Positions 7,510 to 16,821 of a DNA stretch of 64,000 nucleotides are shown piece by piece; within the stretch, counting starts at the first letter, position 1, and each line of letters opens with the position of its first letter. Source of the DNA: JAHBNG01 sp039028975 (GTDB lineage: Bacteria; Chloroflexota; Anaerolineae; Caldilineales; Caldilineaceae). The stretch spans positions 62,001-126,000 of the forward strand of contig JBCCHB010000019.1 of the NCBI GenBank assembly GCA_039028975.1, read 5' to 3'. The notes under the pieces were generated by a model. It was not told where the DNA came from and did not search any database. It was given only the letters and a program-made list of their open reading frames with translations. The translations under genes and the position numbers were made by a program.

Positions 7510-8580
7510 TCAATTATCTTCTACTAATAGATCGCGAATCCACGGAATACATGGCTCAGTCCCTGGAACCAAAATTCCACCTCGGTTCCCAATTTCAACT
7601 GACCCAAAACGCGTAGCAAAGACCTCTGGAAGCGGACGATCACCTGGTACAGATAACCAAAGACGCAGTAGATGTCGACGTTTTTCCGGCTCGGGCCAAT
7701 CCTCAAAACCGGTCCGGTCGTGGAGAATATTGTGGTTGTAGACAAACTGGATATCGCCTGGTTCTAACTGCATGGAAAAGTTGAGGGCCGGCTCGTTGGT
7801 TAATTCGTCGAAGAGATCCAGCGCTTCCACATGTTGGGGTGTCAGACGAGGCGCATCAGGAAAGCGTTGGGCCGAATCGATATATTGTCGCTGATAGAAT
7901 GGTGTGAGATGAGCTTTGTACCAATTCAAAACTGGGATCAGCAGGTAAGGCAGTTGACCCTCAGGAACTTCGCCTCGACGATCAGTGGCAATGGGCTGTA
8001 GCAGCAATTCCAACAGATCGGGACGGCGCTTACGCATCTCGTTAAAGACTGTGCTTGAACTCACCAGTAGAGACCAACCGCCTTCCTTAGCGGCCTGCAA
8101 GCAGAGCAGCCCGACAACATCGGTAGAATCAGTGTGAAAGGTCTGGCGCTCTTTGGTTTGGTAGATACGAATATTGGGATCTTCGCTACTCTTGCGAAGA
8201 TCCCGTACGTGACCCAGGAGGTGGCCTTTAGCATTTTGAGAACGTGGGCTGCCAATGTGGGTGCCGATACCATAGAAAATAGTGATGATTTCACGTTCGC
8301 TATAGCGACTCGTTGGCAGGCCCCGCAACAGGCCAAACCCACGGCCGTGTAGCAGCTCCGACCGCAGAGTGCTCAACTTGTCCCCGACCTTGGGCAAGGG
8401 AAAATCGGCTTGCGTCATCTGAGCAATAGGAAAATTGGTCGAACTTAGCGGCTCTGCTGCTTGCTCAAGTTCGGCAATCTCTGCCGGAGACCAATGTTCT
8501 AGCCATTTGTCTTCCTGATCAAGCATGTCTGGTGCATACCAAACGGCTGCGCCGATTTGGATTGGCGGTAGTTTGGTCAT
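7510..8580 (-). CDS. TauD/TfdA-type Fe(II)/2-oxoglutarate oxygenase
   Basis: 356 residues of the clavaminate-synthase-like/TauD superfamily. The facial triad is visible: H149 and D151 in FHTDSTD, and the distal H287 in NHNILHDRTGF. Basic residues for 2-oxoglutarate follow (RRHLLRLWLS). The N-terminal ~60 residues (W-S-P-A-E-I-A-E-L-E) match the substrate-lid region of related plant-metabolite oxygenases. It is the last gene of the five-gene meta-cleavage operon and overlaps the extradiol dioxygenase stop by 4 bp. A strong AGGAG site precedes the ATG. It presumably oxidises an aromatic precursor or side chain; the exact substrate is unknown. Confidence 0.85.
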   Translation of the reverse strand: MTKLPPIQIGAAVWYAPDMLDQEDKWLEHWSPAEIAELEQAAEPLSSTNFPIAQMTQADFPLPKVGDKLSTLRSELLHGRGFGLLRGLPTSRYSEREIITIFYGIGTHIGSPRSQNAKGHLLGHVRDLRKSSEDPNIRIYQTKERQTFHTDSTDVVGLLCLQAAKEGGWSLLVSSSTVFNEMRKRRPDLLELLLQPIATDRRGEVPEGQLPYLLIPVLNWYKAHLTPFYQRQYIDSAQRFPDAPRLTPQHVEALDLFDELTNEPALNFSMQLEPGDIQFVYNHNILHDRTGFEDWPEPEKRRHLLRLWLSVPGDRPLPEVFATRFGSVEIGNRGGILVPGTEPCIPWIRDLLVEDN

Positions 8581-9605
8581 CGTTTACTCCTACGTCTGCT
8601 ACACCCTATTTCACTCACATATCGCTCCAGCGTCATCGGTTCACCGGCAAAGAGAGGCTCACATAATGGCACGCCAGTAAAGGGGCTCGTCTCGAAATAC
8701 CAGCGTCGAGAGGCTGGCACGCCCCACAAGCTCGAGCGCTTTGTGTTGGAGAGGGGCCAACGAATCGGCTCGTGGTCGATGTCGATCATCTGATAGTGGG
8801 CATCATAGAACTCCATGCGATGACCATCTGGATCGCGGAAATAGACAAAGAGTGCATTACCAATTCCGTGGCGCGATGGCTGCCGATCGATGATATCTTC
8901 CAAGCCCATGCTGCCGACTACATCACAAATGTGCATGATGGTGCTGGCATCCTTGGCCTGCATGGCAAAGTGGTGTAAGGCCGGGCCTTTGCCGCTGGTA
9001 AAGACGATATCATGAGGGTTCCCTTTGCGTTGGAGCCAAGTTCCCCATAGCTGAGATCCATCGTCCGAATCCGTGTACTCAGAGAGCCGGAAGCCCAAAT
9101 TCATGTAAAATTCTGTGCCTTTCAGCACATCGGGGACCGGCATCTGCACATGGTCGATTCCCCGTGGGTGGCCACCGCGATGGTGCTGGAACCGGTCGTG
9201 ATAGCTTTGCACTTGGTCCATGCGTGCGCAAAGCTCTACGGGCATCCCATTCGGATCCTCAAAGTGAAGAGTTTTGCCCTGAAACGGCATGGTTGCCCAG
9301 CGGCATGGTACGCCATGGTCATTGAACCAAGCATAGGCTGTCTCCAGATCCTGCTCCATAAAGACACGTAGACCAATCCGGTCGACTGAGCCAGGCGCGT
9401 CGCTCTTACGCAGTACCACGCTATGGTGAGCGCGCTCGTCGATACCGCGCAGATAGAGAGTATCTTCTGTTCGCTCGGTGAGGATCAGGCCCAGCATCTC
9501 CACATAGTGGGCGTAGCTGGCGTCTAAATCGCTGACAGTGAGAACGACGTGGCTAGCACGGGTGATATTGAAAGGCGGGAAATGGTTGGTGATGGGTAGC
9601 GTCAT
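8577..9605 (-). CDS. Extradiol ring-cleavage dioxygenase, homoprotocatechuate 2,3-dioxygenase-like
   Basis: 342 residues with two VOC modules. The C-terminal module holds the Fe/Mn ligands H152 (GIDHVQMPVPD), H212 or H211 (PALHHFAM) and E265 (GHRMEFYD), plus the acid-base H198 in GNPHDIVFTSGKGP. This order and spacing follows the Brevibacterium/Arthrobacter homoprotocatechuate 2,3-dioxygenases. The family cleaves a catechol ring next to the hydroxyls to give a carboxymethyl-hydroxymuconate semialdehyde. The neighbouring isomerase and fumarylacetoacetase-fold genes fit that product. Spacing to the upstream gene is 8 bp. The true substrate could be another side-chain catechol. Confidence 0.88.
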   Translation of the reverse strand: MTLPITNHFPPFNITRASHVVLTVSDLDASYAHYVEMLGLILTERTEDTLYLRGIDERAHHSVVLRKSDAPGSVDRIGLRVFMEQDLETAYAWFNDHGVPCRWATMPFQGKTLHFEDPNGMPVELCARMDQVQSYHDRFQHHRGGHPRGIDHVQMPVPDVLKGTEFYMNLGFRLSEYTDSDDGSQLWGTWLQRKGNPHDIVFTSGKGPALHHFAMQAKDASTIMHICDVVGSMGLEDIIDRQPSRHGIGNALFVYFRDPDGHRMEFYDAHYQMIDIDHEPIRWPLSNTKRSSLWGVPASRRWYFETSPFTGVPLCEPLFAGEPMTLERYVSEIGCSRRRSKR

Positions 9606-9613
9606 TTGGACTC

Positions 9614-10600
9614 TCAGCTCTCCCTCTTTTTTACGGGGCTAACCAGCGTGCCTAGCCCTGTGATTGACATGGTAACCGTACGTGGAAATTGGTTGAGGTT
9701 GGCCAAATGGAGGCTGCGCTTTGAATCAGGTGAAGACTTGAACGCTGTCCCCATGGAGACAATATCGCCCGGCTCTAGCGTGTGAAAGCGAGATAGAAAG
9801 GCCAAGGCCTCATGGACAGGATAGTTGTAGTAGGCCGTACTATCTTGTGCAATGGTTTCTCCACCCCAACTGCAGTGGACGTCCAGATTGTTGGGGTCGG
9901 GTACGTCATCCTTTGTCACCAAATATGGACCAATGGGGCCAAAGGTATCTACGCTTTTGTAGCGCCCTGGGTAGGAGAGATGTTGCTCACGGCGTTCTAG
10001 CACGGTAGGATCATCTGACGACGCGTACAACGCGTAGTAGTGGACCCGATCCTCGGCTCTCATCCCATTGCCAGTGACGTCATTGAGATTGGTGTAGCCG
10101 TAAACATACTCATACGCATCTTCCGCAGCAATCTGCCATGCCCGTTTCCCAATGATTACTGCCAGCTCAGGCTCAGGATGAACGCTGCCATAGTAATCAT
10201 AGAGTACAATGGGTTGCTTGTGTCCAATCAAGCTGCTGGCGGCTTTGTTAAAGTAGAGGGGATGGTCAGGGGCGCTGATCTTGCGGGCATTGCTGGTCGC
10301 GTTATTCATGGCAATGCAGAGAACCTTGCGCGGCTCTCGTACCGGAGGATGCCATAGAATTTCGTCGGTTGCAATGAGATGGTCCTCATCGACATTGCCC
10401 AGTGCTTGTTTTGCGGCCTCCAGCCCAGCGTCTCCCAGTTCGATGAATTGGCGCATCGTCGCAGGCAATCCGGTTGCGGTCAAGTCAAGCAACTGCTCAT
10501 TGTCAATTGCGTCATTGTCGACTTTATCATTGTCGACTTTATCATTGACGACAACAGCCAACCGGTCTACCCCTTGGTAGTGAATGTTTGCTAATTTCAT
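9614..10600 (-). CDS. Fumarylacetoacetate hydrolase-family protein (HpaG-like)
   Basis: 328 residues. The C-terminal FAH fold shows the metal-binding HPEPELAVIIGKRA and, later, LEPGDIVSMGTAF. Members of this group decarboxylate or isomerise 5-oxo-pent-3-ene-tricarboxylate and hydroxyheptadienedioate in homoprotocatechuate breakdown, or hydrolyse fumarylpyruvate. The position between the extradiol dioxygenase and the isomerase fusion supports the former. A short repeated NDKVDNDKVDND insertion near residues 18-30 is encoded by a 15-bp tandem repeat and lies outside the catalytic fold. It is 12 bp downstream of the isomerase-fusion gene. Confidence 0.85.
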   Translation of the reverse strand: MKLANIHYQGVDRLAVVVNDKVDNDKVDNDAIDNEQLLDLTATGLPATMRQFIELGDAGLEAAKQALGNVDEDHLIATDEILWHPPVREPRKVLCIAMNNATSNARKISAPDHPLYFNKAASSLIGHKQPIVLYDYYGSVHPEPELAVIIGKRAWQIAAEDAYEYVYGYTNLNDVTGNGMRAEDRVHYYALYASSDDPTVLERREQHLSYPGRYKSVDTFGPIGPYLVTKDDVPDPNNLDVHCSWGGETIAQDSTAYYNYPVHEALAFLSRFHTLEPGDIVSMGTAFKSSPDSKRSLHLANLNQFPRTVTMSITGLGTLVSPVKKRES

Positions 10601-10612
10601 AGGTGGTTTTGC

Positions 10613-12019
10613 CTATCCGCTCACTGCATTCAAATGAACTTGAAGAAGTTTGTCAACTGTTTCGGTTGATTTCCTGCCCCAGCCGCACTCTGTCGCCACG
10701 CCAAAAGAAGGCAGGGATTGTTGCGCCTTTTGGATGCGGGCCATGTCACCACCTGGCACTTTGGGATGCAAAATACCCAGATAGATTTGGGCCTCTCCCG
10801 AAATGGTTAAATCTTTTAGTGGGCTGAAAAAATCGGCGTCGGCATCTGGCACCGATACAGGCATGTGGGCAAAATCCAATGAATGGGTGAGGTTGGCGGC
10901 GATTTGGTTGCAGAAATCAACCACGACACCCATATCCCGTTGCTTGACCAAGGGAGAATCAACAGGACTTCCATAACAGAAGTGGAACCCCAATTCCACA
11001 TCATCAGGTAGTGCATTACCCAGGGCCGCCACAACAGGTGCCATCTTACCTGCATCGTAGCGCCAATCATCGGGATAGTAGCCCTCAATCAAGAGAATTT
11101 CCTGACAGCAATCCCACTGAATGGCCAAATGTTTATGGGGAATCGCTGCACAGATTTCCGTCACTTCTTGCAGGAGCGCGTCTTGCATCAGCTCGATATA
11201 GCTTTCATGGGCATCCGGATGAAAATAGTGTAGCCCGGTTGCAAAGGGTGTTGGCAGACTCACTTGGAAACGGAGATCCGTAGGAATGATACCGGCTCGC
11301 TGCTTCTGCTGAAAGAGCTTCCAAGATTCAATCGCAGCATGACTGTAGCCGAGTGGTCTAAACTCAATCTCATCCACAGGGAAAGTTGGGTTGAGCACCA
11401 GCAAGGCATCTTCGCGGCTCACCTTGCCTTCTAGATCACGAATGGTGAAAGTGCGTCCAGCCGGGTTAACCATGATGGCTGGATGCTCTTCCAACATGGC
11501 GCGCTGGAAGGAAATCCAACGACTACGTTCTCCTGTCTCCCCATCGGGTAGCCGAGTAAGATATGGGCCAACTGCACCACAGATTTGCTCAAAGACATCA
11601 GAAGCGGTGGGCAAAGGAACGCTCCCGACCAAGTGAATCTGCTGGGGGCGGGGCCGACTGGGGATGTTATGGTTGGTCAGCGCTAGGCCGACTTCCAATT
11701 CGTTCATGTCCGTAGATAGGTTAATGTGACCACCTTCCCGATAATGCCCAAAGGTCGCTTCCAGCAGGACCATGGCCCGTTGCGCAATCTCCTCCCTCAC
11801 GGCACGAGAACGCCCTTCTCGCAGCACAATATTGAGATGGACGAACTTGTACTCTGGGTTGCCATCGGCGATGTAGTAGTCACTTACCTGGACGGCGCGA
11901 CTTTTGAGACCCTTCAGATTGAATGCACCTGTCTCAACCAGGGACTCATGAAGTTGCCTAAAAAATGACTTTGAATCAAATTCGACGTTATCACTGTATT
12001 CCAAAATCAAATTAGGCAT
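10613..12019 (-). CDS. 5-carboxymethyl-2-hydroxymuconate isomerase fused to a MetE-like domain
   Basis: I place the start at 12019: an AAAGGA site lies 7 bases upstream, and the protein then begins Met-Pro, as needed for the catalytic Pro-1 of the tautomerase superfamily. Residues 1-118 match carboxymethyl-hydroxymuconate isomerase (HpaF type): [13 protein letters not shown], then [14 protein letters not shown]. Residues ~125-468 form a second domain like the catalytic barrel of cobalamin-independent methionine synthase. The zinc-type ligands are H346-x-C348 (GFHFCYGS) and C445 (ATECGWGRK). The family usually has the isomerase alone at ~125 residues. The stop of the upstream gene overlaps this start by 8 bp. 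The role of the second domain is unknown; methyl transfer to or from the aromatic substrate (for example O-demethylation) is a guess. Confidence 0.8.
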   Translation of the reverse strand: MPNLILEYSDNVEFDSKSFFRQLHESLVETGAFNLKGLKSRAVQVSDYYIADGNPEYKFVHLNIVLREGRSRAVREEIAQRAMVLLEATFGHYREGGHINLSTDMNELEVGLALTNHNIPSRPRPQQIHLVGSVPLPTASDVFEQICGAVGPYLTRLPDGETGERSRWISFQRAMLEEHPAIMVNPAGRTFTIRDLEGKVSREDALLVLNPTFPVDEIEFRPLGYSHAAIESWKLFQQKQRAGIIPTDLRFQVSLPTPFATGLHYFHPDAHESYIELMQDALLQEVTEICAAIPHKHLAIQWDCCQEILLIEGYYPDDWRYDAGKMAPVVAALGNALPDDVELGFHFCYGSPVDSPLVKQRDMGVVVDFCNQIAANLTHSLDFAHMPVSVPDADADFFSPLKDLTISGEAQIYLGILHPKVPGGDMARIQKAQQSLPSFGVATECGWGRKSTETVDKLLQVHLNAVSG

Positions 12020-13256
12020 GGTCAATCCTTTCTGTTTCACCGATGTTTATTTCACCAATGTGCTTCGCCAAAAAGGCCTCTGTTAACCTTGGCACCTCTG
12101 GATCAGTAAAGCCGCCATGCCCGGCCCCTTCCACCGTATAAAAAGTCACATCGGCCTCGATCTTCTCCAATGCCTCAACCAGCAATACGCTCTGCCCATG
12201 GGGAACCAAGGGATCTTGATCCCCGTGGACTACCAAGAAGGGCGGCACATCCTCAGTAATGAAAGTGATGGGGTTGGCCCTGGCTGCTTTCGCCGGATTC
12301 TCTTGGATGGGGCCGCCTACTAACTCCGACTCGGGCGAATCGGCGTCGTCATGAATCATCCCATCAGGGAGACGTTGGGTATCCATCTCAAGAAAGTCAG
12401 TGGGGCCGAAATAATCGACCACACACTGGACACGACTGGAAATATGGAGATGTTCGCCTACCTCAAATTCAGTCACATGCCCCGCCGTCCCTAGCATGGC
12501 AGCCAAATGGCCACCTGCGGAGGGTCCCCAAGCGGCAAAGCACGTTGGATCGAGCTTATATTGTTCGGCATGGGCGCGCAACCAGCGCACGGCCGCCTTG
12601 CAATCTTCAATTTGGGCTGGGAAGGTAGCATGCTGGCTTAGGCGGTAATTGAGCGAAGCCAATGCATAGCCCTGGGCTACGTACTCAAAGTGTAGCGGGC
12701 GATCTGGATGCCCTTCTTTGCTACCCATGCGAAAGGCACCACCGTGAATCCAGATGATTAAAGGGTGGTTCTCACCTTGATCAGGAAGATATAGATCGAG
12801 CTTTTGCCGTTCATGGCCATTGGGTACATAGGTCAAATCGCGATGAGCAGTTACACCTGATGGAGGCTGAGGAGGGATGGGGTCAGAGTCTTGATGGGGC
12901 GGGTCGACCAGCTCAGCGCGTAACTTCTTCGGCGCGATTAATTTCCATGCCGTACGTATATGGTGGGTCAGCTCCTCAGTATCGATCTCCGCCAACTCAA
13001 TGCCAACCCAACCGCGGTGACCTACGTAAGGTGGCCTATAGAACTTGTGGGGAGATGCACCAATCAACCCCTCTTGGGCACCTTCGGGAACGGGTATCCA
13101 AACGGCGATGTGCCCGTCATTATGATGATTGTTGGCAAACATGGTAAAGACCTTTTTGCCAATAAAGAAGGTTGGTTCGCCATGAGAGAGTCGTTCTGAT
13201 GTACCTGGCAGGGCCAGACAGATCGCTCGTACCCTTTCTAGAAATTGTTCGTTCAT
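12012..13256 (-). CDS. YjbR/MmcQ-type domain fused to an alpha/beta hydrolase
   Basis: 414 residues in two parts. Residues 1-117 resemble MmcQ/YjbR DNA-binding-fold proteins ([31 protein letters not shown], then [11 protein letters not shown]). Residues 140-414 are a carboxylesterase-like alpha/beta hydrolase: HGGAF oxyanion motif at 171-175, nucleophile S246 in WGPSAGGH, probable acid D348 in HGDQDPL, and H380 in EGAGHGGF. It is the first gene of the operon, so it may de-esterify a precursor that feeds the catechol route. The fusion is continuous in one frame. The function of the YjbR part is unclear. Confidence 0.85.
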   Translation of the reverse strand: MNEQFLERVRAICLALPGTSERLSHGEPTFFIGKKVFTMFANNHHNDGHIAVWIPVPEGAQEGLIGASPHKFYRPPYVGHRGWVGIELAEIDTEELTHHIRTAWKLIAPKKLRAELVDPPHQDSDPIPPQPPSGVTAHRDLTYVPNGHERQKLDLYLPDQGENHPLIIWIHGGAFRMGSKEGHPDRPLHFEYVAQGYALASLNYRLSQHATFPAQIEDCKAAVRWLRAHAEQYKLDPTCFAAWGPSAGGHLAAMLGTAGHVTEFEVGEHLHISSRVQCVVDYFGPTDFLEMDTQRLPDGMIHDDADSPESELVGGPIQENPAKAARANPITFITEDVPPFLVVHGDQDPLVPHGQSVLLVEALEKIEADVTFYTVEGAGHGGFTDPEVPRLTEAFLAKHIGEINIGETERIDHA

Positions 13257-13315
13257 TGTTGTGTCTCTGAAGGTTTACAAGTTATATTCAGTTGTTGATA
13301 TAGGTCTTATTGACC

Positions 13316-13476
13316 TTAGAAGCTGTCTGAAAGGGGGAGGAGCGTGTCATTCTGAAAAAGCGGAGCGAATGAAGAATCTCTGTTTTTCGGTCAAATAATC
13401 GTGAGATTCTTCGTGCCGCTTTGCGGCCGTAACCGAGCTGCAGGCTCCTCAGAATGACTTTCCAGACAGCTTCTTA
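13316..13476. repeat. R1 element, full MITE-like copy
   Basis: About 160 bp bounded by inverted ends TTAGAAGCTGTCTGAAAG and CTTTCCAGACAGCTTCTTAA. Inside, GTCATTCTGA pairs with TCAGAATGAC and GAAGAATCTC with GAGATTCTTC, so the whole element can fold as one long hairpin. No open reading frame. Its left end recurs at 16818. Confidence 0.75.
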
Positions 13477-13526
13477 AGAAACGGCGGCTCTTTGGGAATT
13501 CATGTGGTTGACATGAGAAGAGCATC

Positions 13527-13592
13527 GACTTCCTGGAAGAGGTCAAGAATAGCCTCGACGGCGAATCCACTTCTGACCTCTTCCAGGAAGTC
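13527..13592. repeat. Perfect 19-bp inverted repeat
   Basis: GACTTCCTGGAAGAGGTCA at 13527-13545 is exactly complementary to 13574-13592, with a 28-base loop. Short outer arms TGTGGT/ACCACA flank it. It has the form of a hairpin element adjacent to R1 but shares no sequence with it. No gene lies between 13257 and 13879. Confidence 0.6.
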
Positions 13593-13879
13593 TTGACCAC
13601 ATACGATCCAGTTGAGTCGAAACGGCTTCTAAGATTTGGTTTTCAAACTGTGCCAGGAATGTCCGATCATCTATCGGCTGTTCATCCAAATTCGTATTCG
13701 TTATTCCCCTAGTATCGTGTTGACTTTGCAAGTGGTTTAGCACTCGGTTTACCAAGTTGAAGGGAACGTATAAAGGGTGAAGCTATAGTTAGGCCAAGGA
13801 CTTCTACAATTTTTGTGGACAGCGGTGAGCGTTATTGATCTCAAGGTGATATAGTGGTGATACCATGCAGGGGTAACCC

Positions 13880-15271
13880 ATGACAATTATCATAGTCCCT
13901 TCAGCAAAATCGTGGCATCTACAATGGGCATCATTTGCGAAACCTGGGTACAATGTAAAGATGATTGATAGAGACTGGGCCACGAACTCACGCCATTTAT
14001 TGCGCATTGCTCTTTTTTTGTGGATAGGCTACTTCCTGTGCCTAGCTTTGCTTGATTGGTGGTTGGTGGAGCGGCATGTGAATGTGCTCCTTTACTATGC
14101 CGTTCAAATGTTTCATGGGCTCTTACTTCTTGGCTTGACCCTACTACCATGGCGACGATTCAGAGCAGAGGCACGCCTGTTACCGATTGTCCTTGTCCTC
14201 ATGGCTATCCTTCCTTCACTAACAGTCCACGTGATGCTCAACTTTGCCTCTAGTATACCCTTGCGCTCGCCCGAAGGAATGACCCTACGCCTGATACCTA
14301 TCCTATTGATGGGTCTATTGTTGACGGCTTGGCAATATCAGTGGCGTCAAGTTGTGCTCTTTGCGTTGGGTACATTGGCAGTGAACGTCTTGGGGGTTTT
14401 CCCTTGGCCAGCATTGTACCACATCCTGGGGTCATGGTTTGACATGGGGGCCGAGATAGTTGGCCCGCGTACTGGTCCTCCACCTCCAAGACCCATGCCA
14501 ACCGGTGGCATCCTGGTTACGCTCTTTCAGCTATTGAGCCTCTTGATCGTTGGCTATATTACGAGCGCGCTCGTCAAACGCCTACGACAACAACAACAGG
14601 CGCTTGAAGACGCAAACGCCCAACTACGAGATCAAGCAAATGCGCAAATTGAGTTAACCATCACTCGCGAGCGCAATCGCGTGGCACGTGAGTTGCACGA
14701 TACGTTGGCCCACACGCTCAGCGGACTCACCGTACAGCTAGCCACCGTGCGCGCCTATTGGGATGTAGAACCAGAGATCGCTCAGGGTCAATTAGACGGT
14801 GCCCTTTCGGCAACGCGTGACGGATTGCAAGAGACCCGTCGTGCGCTTAAGTCCCTCCGGGCAACGCCATTGGATGATCTAGGATTATCTCTGGCGATTC
14901 GTCAACAGGCAGAGACAGCAGCAGAACGGGCCAACCTTGCATTGAACCTGTCGATCGTGGAACCCTTGCCTGCCTTCTCCCCTGAAATCAGCCACTGCAT
15001 TTATCGAGTTGCCCAAGAGGCCATTACAAATGTTGTCTATCACGCCAACGCCGAGATGTTGTCGGTAAAGCTTGATGTGAATGGGATTGGTACACAGTTA
15101 ACGGTGGCTGATGATGGAATGGGCTTTGAGCCGAATGCAGAACACGCCAACCATTGGGGTATTAAGGGATTGCATGAGCGTGCTCAATTGATTAATGGCC
15201 ATTTGTTGATCAGCAGTGAGAGGGAGAGGGGGACGACAGTCCAGCTGACAATACCGGAGAAAAGAGAGTGA
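13880..15271 (+). CDS. NarL-type sensor histidine kinase
   Basis: 463 residues. The N-terminal half has about six transmembrane helices. A coiled linker (LVKRLRQQQQALEDANAQLRDQ) leads to a HisKA_3 domain with the phospho-acceptor H273 in VARELHDTLAHTLSG. An ATPase domain follows (AQEAITNVVYHANA, DDGMGF, GIKGLHERAQLINGHL). It phosphorylates the response regulator encoded immediately downstream (4-bp overlap). The ATG at 13961 (MIDRDW...) is an equally good start; the 27-residue extension from 13880 is not needed for any domain. The signal sensed by the membrane part is unknown. Confidence 0.92.
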   Translation: MTIIIVPSAKSWHLQWASFAKPGYNVKMIDRDWATNSRHLLRIALFLWIGYFLCLALLDWWLVERHVNVLLYYAVQMFHGLLLLGLTLLPWRRFRAEARLLPIVLVLMAILPSLTVHVMLNFASSIPLRSPEGMTLRLIPILLMGLLLTAWQYQWRQVVLFALGTLAVNVLGVFPWPALYHILGSWFDMGAEIVGPRTGPPPPRPMPTGGILVTLFQLLSLLIVGYITSALVKRLRQQQQALEDANAQLRDQANAQIELTITRERNRVARELHDTLAHTLSGLTVQLATVRAYWDVEPEIAQGQLDGALSATRDGLQETRRALKSLRATPLDDLGLSLAIRQQAETAAERANLALNLSIVEPLPAFSPEISHCIYRVAQEAITNVVYHANAEMLSVKLDVNGIGTQLTVADDGMGFEPNAEHANHWGIKGLHERAQLINGHLLISSERERGTTVQLTIPEKRE

Positions 15272-15903
15272 GAATTATTATTTGTGACGATCAGGCCATC
15301 GTACGCGATGGGCTTGCCATGCTGCTAAAGCTGGATCGAGAGATTGAGGTTGTAGGGACGGCCCAAGATGGCTTAGAGGCTGTAGAACTGGTTGAAAAAG
15401 AGGCCCCAGATTTGGTGTTGATGGATCTGAAGATGCCAGGGATGAACGGCATCGAAGCCACCCGCTATATCCGCATTCATTTCCCAAAGACCAATATACT
15501 CATCCTGACAACTTATGATGATGACGAATGGATCTTCGACGCCATTCGTGCCGGGGCTTCTGGCTATCTCTTGAAGGATACGCCTCACGCGGAAGTTGTA
15601 GCTGCAGTCAAAGGGACGGTCGCAGGGGGGGCGTATACCGATCCGGCTGTGACCAAAAAGCTGTTGCATGCAGTGGCTAGCCAACAATCCTACTCCTCTA
15701 CGACAATTACCGATGAACTAACCGCACGAGAAATTGACGTGTTGGGTGCGCTCTCACGCGGACTCAACAACGCTGCCATCGCTGAGATATTGCACCTTTC
15801 CGAAGGGACAGTACGCAATCACATTAGCGCCATCCTGGCCAAGCTAAATGTGGCAGACCGTACCCAGGCTGCTGTGATTGCCGTTAAGCATGGCCTTAGT
15901 TAA
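15268..15903 (+). CDS. NarL/FixJ-type response regulator
   Basis: 211 residues starting at a GTG that overlaps the kinase stop. The receiver domain has the acidic pair D7-D8, phospho-acceptor D53 (LVLMDLKMPGMNG) and the conserved Thr and Lys (LILTTYDDD, YLLKDT). A LuxR-type helix-turn-helix follows at the C-terminus (LTAREIDVLGALSRGLNNAAIAEIL...EGTVRNHISAILAKL). It is a DNA-binding transcription factor partnered with the upstream kinase. Targets are not evident; no close palindrome lies in front of the pair. Confidence 0.95.
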   Translation: MRIIICDDQAIVRDGLAMLLKLDREIEVVGTAQDGLEAVELVEKEAPDLVLMDLKMPGMNGIEATRYIRIHFPKTNILILTTYDDDEWIFDAIRAGASGYLLKDTPHAEVVAAVKGTVAGGAYTDPAVTKKLLHAVASQQSYSSTTITDELTAREIDVLGALSRGLNNAAIAEILHLSEGTVRNHISAILAKLNVADRTQAAVIAVKHGLS

Positions 15904-15960
15904 GGCATCACATCTGTTAACCAAGCGACTACTGACCAGCACATAGGAGCGGAGCAAAAG

Positions 15961-16821
15961 TTGCCGAAACTTGCCATTGTTGGTGATATCCACCTCCAAT
16001 TCAACCAAGCCGATATCGACTATTTTAATCACTCCGAGTATGACCTGATTCTCTTGACGGGTGATCTAGGCGAATTTAACCCTGCCGAAGGTTTGAAGAT
16101 TGCTGAGCAGGTTGCTGAATTAACCAAGCCTGCCCTCTTTATTCCTGGCAACCACGATGTGGCCAACTACTTCAACGTAGCTGCCGAGGTGCTTGATTGG
16201 CATTGGCTAGAGTGGATGAGTGGCTTAGGGCGTCCGCGTAACGTGGCCAAGCTGGAGCAGACGTTGAAGCCTGTCATCTGTGGCGGCTATAGCACCCATC
16301 AATTTGAGCTTGGCGGTATGGCTTTTGATGTCATTGTGGGACGGCCTTTTTCTATGGGGGGAAATCGAGTCAGCTTCCCTGACCTGATTGCCAAATTACA
16401 TGGCGTTATGTCTATGGACGACTCTGTGGCCAGGCTCAAAGCTTGTGTTCAACAAGCTCAATCTAGCGATCTGATCTTTTTGGCTCATGGCGGTCCCACA
16501 GGCTGTGGCGATCAGCCGACTGATCCTTGGGGAAAGGATTTTGGCGAAGGGCAGGGCGATCATGGGGAACCTGATTTGGCTGAAGCAATTGACTATGCCC
16601 GGACGTTGGGCAAACGTGTGATTGCTGTCGTAGCAGGACACATGCACCACCTTACCAAGCAAGGACTACAGCGGCGTTGGTACCTTGTTCAAGACGGGAC
16701 GTGCTACATCAATGGTGCTCGGGTTCCTCGGATTTTCACTCAGAATGGAGCGATTGTGCGCCACCATATTGGGCTACAATTTGATCAGTACACTGTAACC
16801 TTTACAGAAGAGCTAATTTAG
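15961..16821 (+). CDS. Calcineurin-like metallophosphoesterase
   Basis: 286 residues from a TTG start preceded by AGGAGCGGAG. Metal-binding motifs appear in order: VGDIHLQF, LLTGDLGEF, IPGNHD, LAHGGPTGCG and VAGHMHH. The pattern resembles the cyanobacterial/plastid TIGR04168 metallophosphatase group; the substrate is unknown. Its stop codon (16819-16821) lies inside the terminal sequence of a partial R1 element. Confidence 0.85.
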   Translation: MPKLAIVGDIHLQFNQADIDYFNHSEYDLILLTGDLGEFNPAEGLKIAEQVAELTKPALFIPGNHDVANYFNVAAEVLDWHWLEWMSGLGRPRNVAKLEQTLKPVICGGYSTHQFELGGMAFDVIVGRPFSMGGNRVSFPDLIAKLHGVMSMDDSVARLKACVQQAQSSDLIFLAHGGPTGCGDQPTDPWGKDFGEGQGDHGEPDLAEAIDYARTLGKRVIAVVAGHMHHLTKQGLQRRWYLVQDGTCYINGARVPRIFTQNGAIVRHHIGLQFDQYTVTFTEELI

